A stretch of DNA of 36,240 nt from Aquabacterium olei (GTDB lineage: Bacteria; Pseudomonadota; Gammaproteobacteria; Burkholderiales; Burkholderiaceae_C). This document shows positions 33,593-36,240 of this stretch, in pieces (position 1 is the first letter of the stretch; every line of letters starts with the position of its first letter). A program made the translations under genes and the position numbers. The stretch covers positions 1 through 36,240 of the forward strand of contig JAJUHM010000004.1 of assembly GCA_029279925.1 (NCBI GenBank), given 5' to 3'. A model generated the notes under the pieces. It was not told where the DNA came from, searched no databases, and saw only the letters and a program-made list of their open reading frames with translations.

Positions 33593-34780
33593 ATGGAAAG
33601 CTATGACGCCATCGTGATCGGGGCCGGTGTGATCGGCTCTTCGGTTGCTTACCACCTTGCCCGTTTCGGCGCGAAGAAGGTGCTCGTGCTGGACCGGTCG
33701 CAGATCGGTGCCGGCACCAGCACGCAGTCCTCGGGCATCCTGCGCACGCACTACTCGGTGATCGAGAACGTGGAGCTGGCAAAGCGCTCGTGGTCGGTCT
33801 TCACCGACTTCTCGGCCTACCTGGAAGACGAGGAAGCCGCATCCGGCCTGGTCAAGTGTGGCTACCTGATCTGCGCGCCGGACGGCCCCAAGCTGTCTCC
33901 GCTGCAGTTGGCCCTCGAGGGTCAGCGCGCCATGGGCATCGAAGTCCAGTTCCTGGGCAAGGAAGAAGCCCGCTCGCTGCTGCCCATTGCCCACTTCGAT
34001 GACGCCGCGCTGATCGGCTACGAGCCCGAAGCCGGCTTCGCCGATGCCTACCTCGTGGCCACGAGCTTTGCCCGCGCCGCACGCCGCCTGGGCGTCAAGA
34101 TCATGGAGGGCGTCAACGTCGAGAAGCTGCTGGTGGACAACGGCCGCGTCTGCGGCGTCGAAACCTCGCAGGGCACCTTCCGCAGCAACACGGTCATCAG
34201 CACGCAGAACATCTGGGCCACCGACATCGAGCGCTGGACCGGCATCCCCACCCCCGTGGTGCCCGAGCGCCACGCCGTGCTGGCCCTGGAATGCGCCGAT
34301 GCGCACTACACCTTCAAGATGCCCGTCTTCAAGGACCTGGGCTCGCCGGGCATGCTGTACTGCCGCAGCTATGGCGGCAACCAGATGCTGGTGAGCGAAG
34401 GCATCGTCGGCGAGACGCTGGCCGTGCCGGACAACGAGCAGGGCGACATCTCGATGGACTACGTGGTCGAGGTCGGTGCCCAGGTGGCCGAGCGTTTCCC
34501 GGCCTACGAGACCGCCGGCCTGGCCTCGTCGTGGACCGGCGTCTACGACGTCACCCCCGACTGGAACCCGGTGCTGGGCCGTCTGCCCGGCATCCAGGGC
34601 CTGATCGTGGGCTATGGCTTCTCGGGCCATGGCTTCAAGCTGTCTCCGGCGGTCGGCCGCGTGCTGGCGCAAGAGGCACTGGGCCTGCCGACCGATGTGT
34701 CGCTGGCACCGTATGCGCTGGAGCGGTTCAGCACCGGTCAGCTGCTGACGGGCAAGTACGGCCTGGGTGCGGTGTCCTGA
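33593..34780 (+). CDS. FAD-dependent oxidoreductase (DAO / sarcosine oxidase beta-like)
   Basis: A 395-residue amine or amino-acid oxidoreductase of the D-amino acid oxidase family. The dinucleotide-binding site is IVIGAGVIGSSVAYHLARFG with Glu/Asp at the end of the second strand (VLVLDRSQ). The FAD-contact region GTSTQSSGILRTHYS and the C-terminal GVYDVTPDWNPVLG and GFSGHGFKLSPAVG are typical. The start ATG 33593 has AAAGG 6 bases upstream; a TTG at 33572 lies further up. Likely substrates are secondary amino acids such as sarcosine, proline-like compounds or gamma-glutamyl amines. It lies directly before a HutD-family gene and near an amidohydrolase, suggesting amino-acid nitrogen recovery. 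Confidence 0.88.
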   Translation: MESYDAIVIGAGVIGSSVAYHLARFGAKKVLVLDRSQIGAGTSTQSSGILRTHYSVIENVELAKRSWSVFTDFSAYLEDEEAASGLVKCGYLICAPDGPKLSPLQLALEGQRAMGIEVQFLGKEEARSLLPIAHFDDAALIGYEPEAGFADAYLVATSFARAARRLGVKIMEGVNVEKLLVDNGRVCGVETSQGTFRSNTVISTQNIWATDIERWTGIPTPVVPERHAVLALECADAHYTFKMPVFKDLGSPGMLYCRSYGGNQMLVSEGIVGETLAVPDNEQGDISMDYVVEVGAQVAERFPAYETAGLASSWTGVYDVTPDWNPVLGRLPGIQGLIVGYGFSGHGFKLSPAVGRVLAQEALGLPTDVSLAPYALERFSTGQLLTGKYGLGAVS

Positions 34781-35377
34781 GTGATCACGCACGTGATGGC
34801 CCTCCCGGAGGGCCTGACCCGACTCTCGCTGGCCACACTGCCACGCGAACGCTGGCGCAACGGCAAGGGGTGGACCCGGCTGGTTGCGCAGGCCGACGCC
34901 GGGACCCCGCCGCCATGGCGGGTGAGCCTGGCCGAAATCACCGAGGCGGCGCCCTTCTCCGTGTTCGATGGCATCGACCGCACAACAGTGCTGGTGCAGG
35001 GCGGGCCCGTCTCGCTGCTGGCGGCCGAGCAACAGTGGACGCTGTCCGAGCCGGGCGACACCGCACAGTACCCGGGCGAACTGGCGCTGCGCAACACGGC
35101 GCCCGCCGATGACACCCTGTTCTGGAACGTCATGACCCAAAGGGGACGCGCCACGGCCCGCACCCGTCTGGTTCGTGACAAGCTGGTTCTGCCCGAGCGG
35201 GGGCACAGCCTGATCTGGGTCCTGCGTGGCACCTTCGATCTGGCGGGCGAGGCCTTGCCCGTCGGCATCCGCATCGAAGCCGCAGAAGGCCTGCACTGGC
35301 AAGGGGGCACCACCCGCCTTGCCATCCAGCCGGCAGAGGCGGACAGCCTGTTGCTGCACACCCTGCTCACCGAGTGA
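34781..35377 (+). CDS. HutD/Ves-family protein
   Basis: A 198-residue cupin-fold protein of the HutD/Ves family, recognised by RWRNGKGWTRLVAQ, PPWRVSLAEITEAAPFSVFDGIDR and the following TVLVQGG. Members occur in histidine-utilisation clusters (HutD is proposed to govern an upper limit of hut activity) and in cold-responsive Ves. Their biochemistry is not settled. The GTG at 34781 directly follows the oxidoreductase stop codon (TGAGTG); GTG 34793 and ATG 34796 are in-frame alternatives and no clear ribosome site separates them. It is almost certainly co-transcribed with the oxidoreductase. Confidence 0.85.
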   Translation: MITHVMALPEGLTRLSLATLPRERWRNGKGWTRLVAQADAGTPPPWRVSLAEITEAAPFSVFDGIDRTTVLVQGGPVSLLAAEQQWTLSEPGDTAQYPGELALRNTAPADDTLFWNVMTQRGRATARTRLVRDKLVLPERGHSLIWVLRGTFDLAGEALPVGIRIEAAEGLHWQGGTTRLAIQPAEADSLLLHTLLTE

Positions 35378-35406
35378 GACAGTGTGTTCACCCGGTCAGG
35401 CAGCAC

Positions 35407-36009
35407 TCAGTCTGCCTGGCGCGGGTACACGATCACCGACAGGAACTTGATCGGGCACTTGGCCAGGCGTTCCGGCCCGTGCGGCACTTCCCCTTCGAAA
35501 GACAGCGAATCACCGGGTTCGAGCAGGTAGGTTTCCTGCCCGACCCGGTATTCGATCTTGCCTTCCAGCATGTAGAGGAACTCGTGCCCCGGGTGCTCGA
35601 AGGTCGGGTAGCGCTCCGTGTCATCGTCGATGGTGATGAGAAAGGGCTCGAACAGCTTGACCGGGCCCTGGTCGTAGGCCAGCAGGTGGTAGGTATGCCC
35701 GCTTTTGGTGCCCCGACGCACCACTTCCATGCCGGCGCCCTTCTTGATGTGCTGCGCCGAGCTGGAGGTCGCGTCGTACTTGCTGAACAGCATCGACATC
35801 GACACGCCCAGCACGCGCGCAATGCGGGCCAAGGTGTCCATGCCGGCTGTGGTCTGCCCGTTCTCGATCTTGGACAGCATGCCGCGGCTGATGCCCGCCT
35901 GTTCAGCCACCTGTGCCAGGGTGAGGCTGTGCCGCTGCCGCTGCTCGCGGATGGCCGCACCCACGGTTTCTTCCAGTGATGGCAGGTTGCCGCTCTGGTC
36001 CCTATCCAA
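35407..36009 (-). CDS. XRE-family regulator with C-terminal cupin sensor domain
   Basis: A 200-residue regulator of the PuuR/SutR type. Residues about 16-75 form an XRE helix-turn-helix: LTLAQVAEQAGISRGMLSKIENGQTTAGMDTLARIARVLG. Residues about 110-195 form a cupin_2 sensor: FEHPGHEFLYMLEGKIEYRVG, YLLEPGDSLSFEGEVPHGPERL. The start is TTG 36009 with AAGGAG 6 bases upstream. It is divergent from the partial gene at 36207; the intervening 197 bases hold a direct repeat and copy B of the bipartite operator, so it probably regulates itself, that gene and possibly glnK-amtB. The ligand is unknown, most likely an amino acid or amine. Confidence 0.88.
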   Translation of the reverse strand: MDRDQSGNLPSLEETVGAAIREQRQRHSLTLAQVAEQAGISRGMLSKIENGQTTAGMDTLARIARVLGVSMSMLFSKYDATSSSAQHIKKGAGMEVVRRGTKSGHTYHLLAYDQGPVKLFEPFLITIDDDTERYPTFEHPGHEFLYMLEGKIEYRVGQETYLLEPGDSLSFEGEVPHGPERLAKCPIKFLSVIVYPRQAD

Positions 36010-36033
36010 GCCTCGCTCCTTTGAACATTGCCG

Positions 36034-36067
36034 TGAAACGCAGTGTACGTGGACACCTGAAACGCAG
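36034..36067. repeat. Direct repeat upstream of the XRE-cupin gene
   Basis: TGAAACGCAG occurs at 36034-36043 and again at 36058-36067, 24 bases start to start, in the leader or promoter of the minus-strand regulator gene. It may be a second type of binding site distinct from the bipartite operator. Confidence 0.4.
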
Positions 36068-36087
36068 CGCCTCGCTCACCAAAATGG

Positions 36088-36126
36088 TGTTTCCTTGCAG
36101 GCACACTAGTTGCATTACAGGAAACA
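36088..36126. promoter_or_regulatory. Bipartite operator candidate, copy B
   Basis: TGTTTCCT (36088-36095) and AGGAAACA (36119-36126) have the same arms and the same 23-base spacer as copy A at 31537. Here the match extends by two bases outward on each side (GG and CC). It is in the divergent region between the XRE-cupin gene and the partial gene at 36207. Confidence 0.7.
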
Positions 36127-36206
36127 CCGCGATAAGCTTCCTTCCCATGAAGCAGCGCGCACCGCACCGGGACTGAACCCGGTCCCAACACCTGAAGGAG
36201 CCTGCC

Positions 36207-36240
36207 TTGAACGCTGCCATCCCCCTTCCCCTTGATGCCC
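36207..36240 (+). CDS. Start of a gene running off the window
   Basis: A TTG at 36207 follows GAAGGAG by 6 bases and opens a frame reading LNAAIPLPLDA to the edge. Only 11 codons are visible, so the product cannot be named. Its divergent position to the XRE-cupin regulator and operator copy B suggest it is the regulator's main target; a nitrogen-assimilation gene is a guess. Confidence 0.5.
   Translation, partial: MNAAIPLPLDA

Noticed and set aside
33548-35359. Long minus-strand open frame (603 codons) opposite the DAO oxidoreductase and HutD-like genes
   Set aside because: Same shadow effect: it spans two real genes and has no recognisable domain.

Overview
The window looks like chromosomal DNA of a GC-rich betaproteobacterium, probably a Burkholderiales member of the Aquabacterium/Rubrivivax/Leptothrix kind. 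The evidence is the etfB-etfA-acyl-CoA dehydrogenase arrangement, a PEP-CTERM exported protein, a sigma-54 glnK-amtB operon, strong G/C preference at third positions, and many regulator-plus-target divergent pairs. No rRNA, tRNA, CRISPR array, IS element or phage structural gene was seen.

Layout. 1-2.7 kb (minus): electron-transfer flavoprotein genes etfB and etfA, an intrinsic terminator, then an acyl-CoA dehydrogenase interrupted by an in-frame TAG. 2.8-5.1 kb: a glutamine amidotransferase-like gene and an AhpD/CMD-family gene (minus), divergent from an AraC regulator. 5.2-13.4 kb: a defence island holding an AbiEi/AbiEii toxin-antitoxin pair, a gene-poor stretch with a probable gene relic, and a three-gene plus-strand operon. 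The operon encodes an OLD-family ATPase-TOPRIM nuclease, a UvrD-like helicase (together Gabija-like) and a DUF6035/CoiA-like zinc-finger nuclease. This trio is the best candidate for an undescribed system. 13.7-17.3 kb: an alpha/beta hydrolase and a Baeyer-Villiger monooxygenase (broken by a second in-frame TAG), divergent from an AraC regulator; together they resemble a ketone-degradation module. 17.4-18.4 kb: truD. 18.4-24.9 kb: a tripartite RND efflux operon (outer-membrane factor, adaptor, permease) controlled by a divergent TetR regulator through two nearly identical palindromic operators. 24.8-28.4 kb: a LysR regulator, a TauE/SafE-type permease and a full-length two-domain ArsA ATPase without other ars genes. 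28.5-29.6 kb: a PEP-CTERM protein, then a bidirectional terminator. 29.7-31.5 kb: amtB and glnK behind a sigma-54 promoter. 31.6-36.2 kb: an N-formylglutamate amidohydrolase-like gene with its LysR regulator, divergent from a DAO-family oxidoreductase and a HutD-family gene, then an XRE-cupin regulator divergent from a gene that leaves the window.

How it fits together. The right-hand 7 kb looks like a nitrogen module: the same bipartite sequence, TGTTTCCT-N23-AGGAAACA, sits upstream of glnK-amtB and between the XRE-cupin regulator and the partial last gene, which suggests one regulator acts at both places. The left-hand core and catabolic genes flank the less GC-rich defence island.

All functional calls come from reading motifs in translated sequence; no database search was run. 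Several starts were moved from the longest possible reading frame to internal codons with better ribosome-binding sites, and the reason is given for each.
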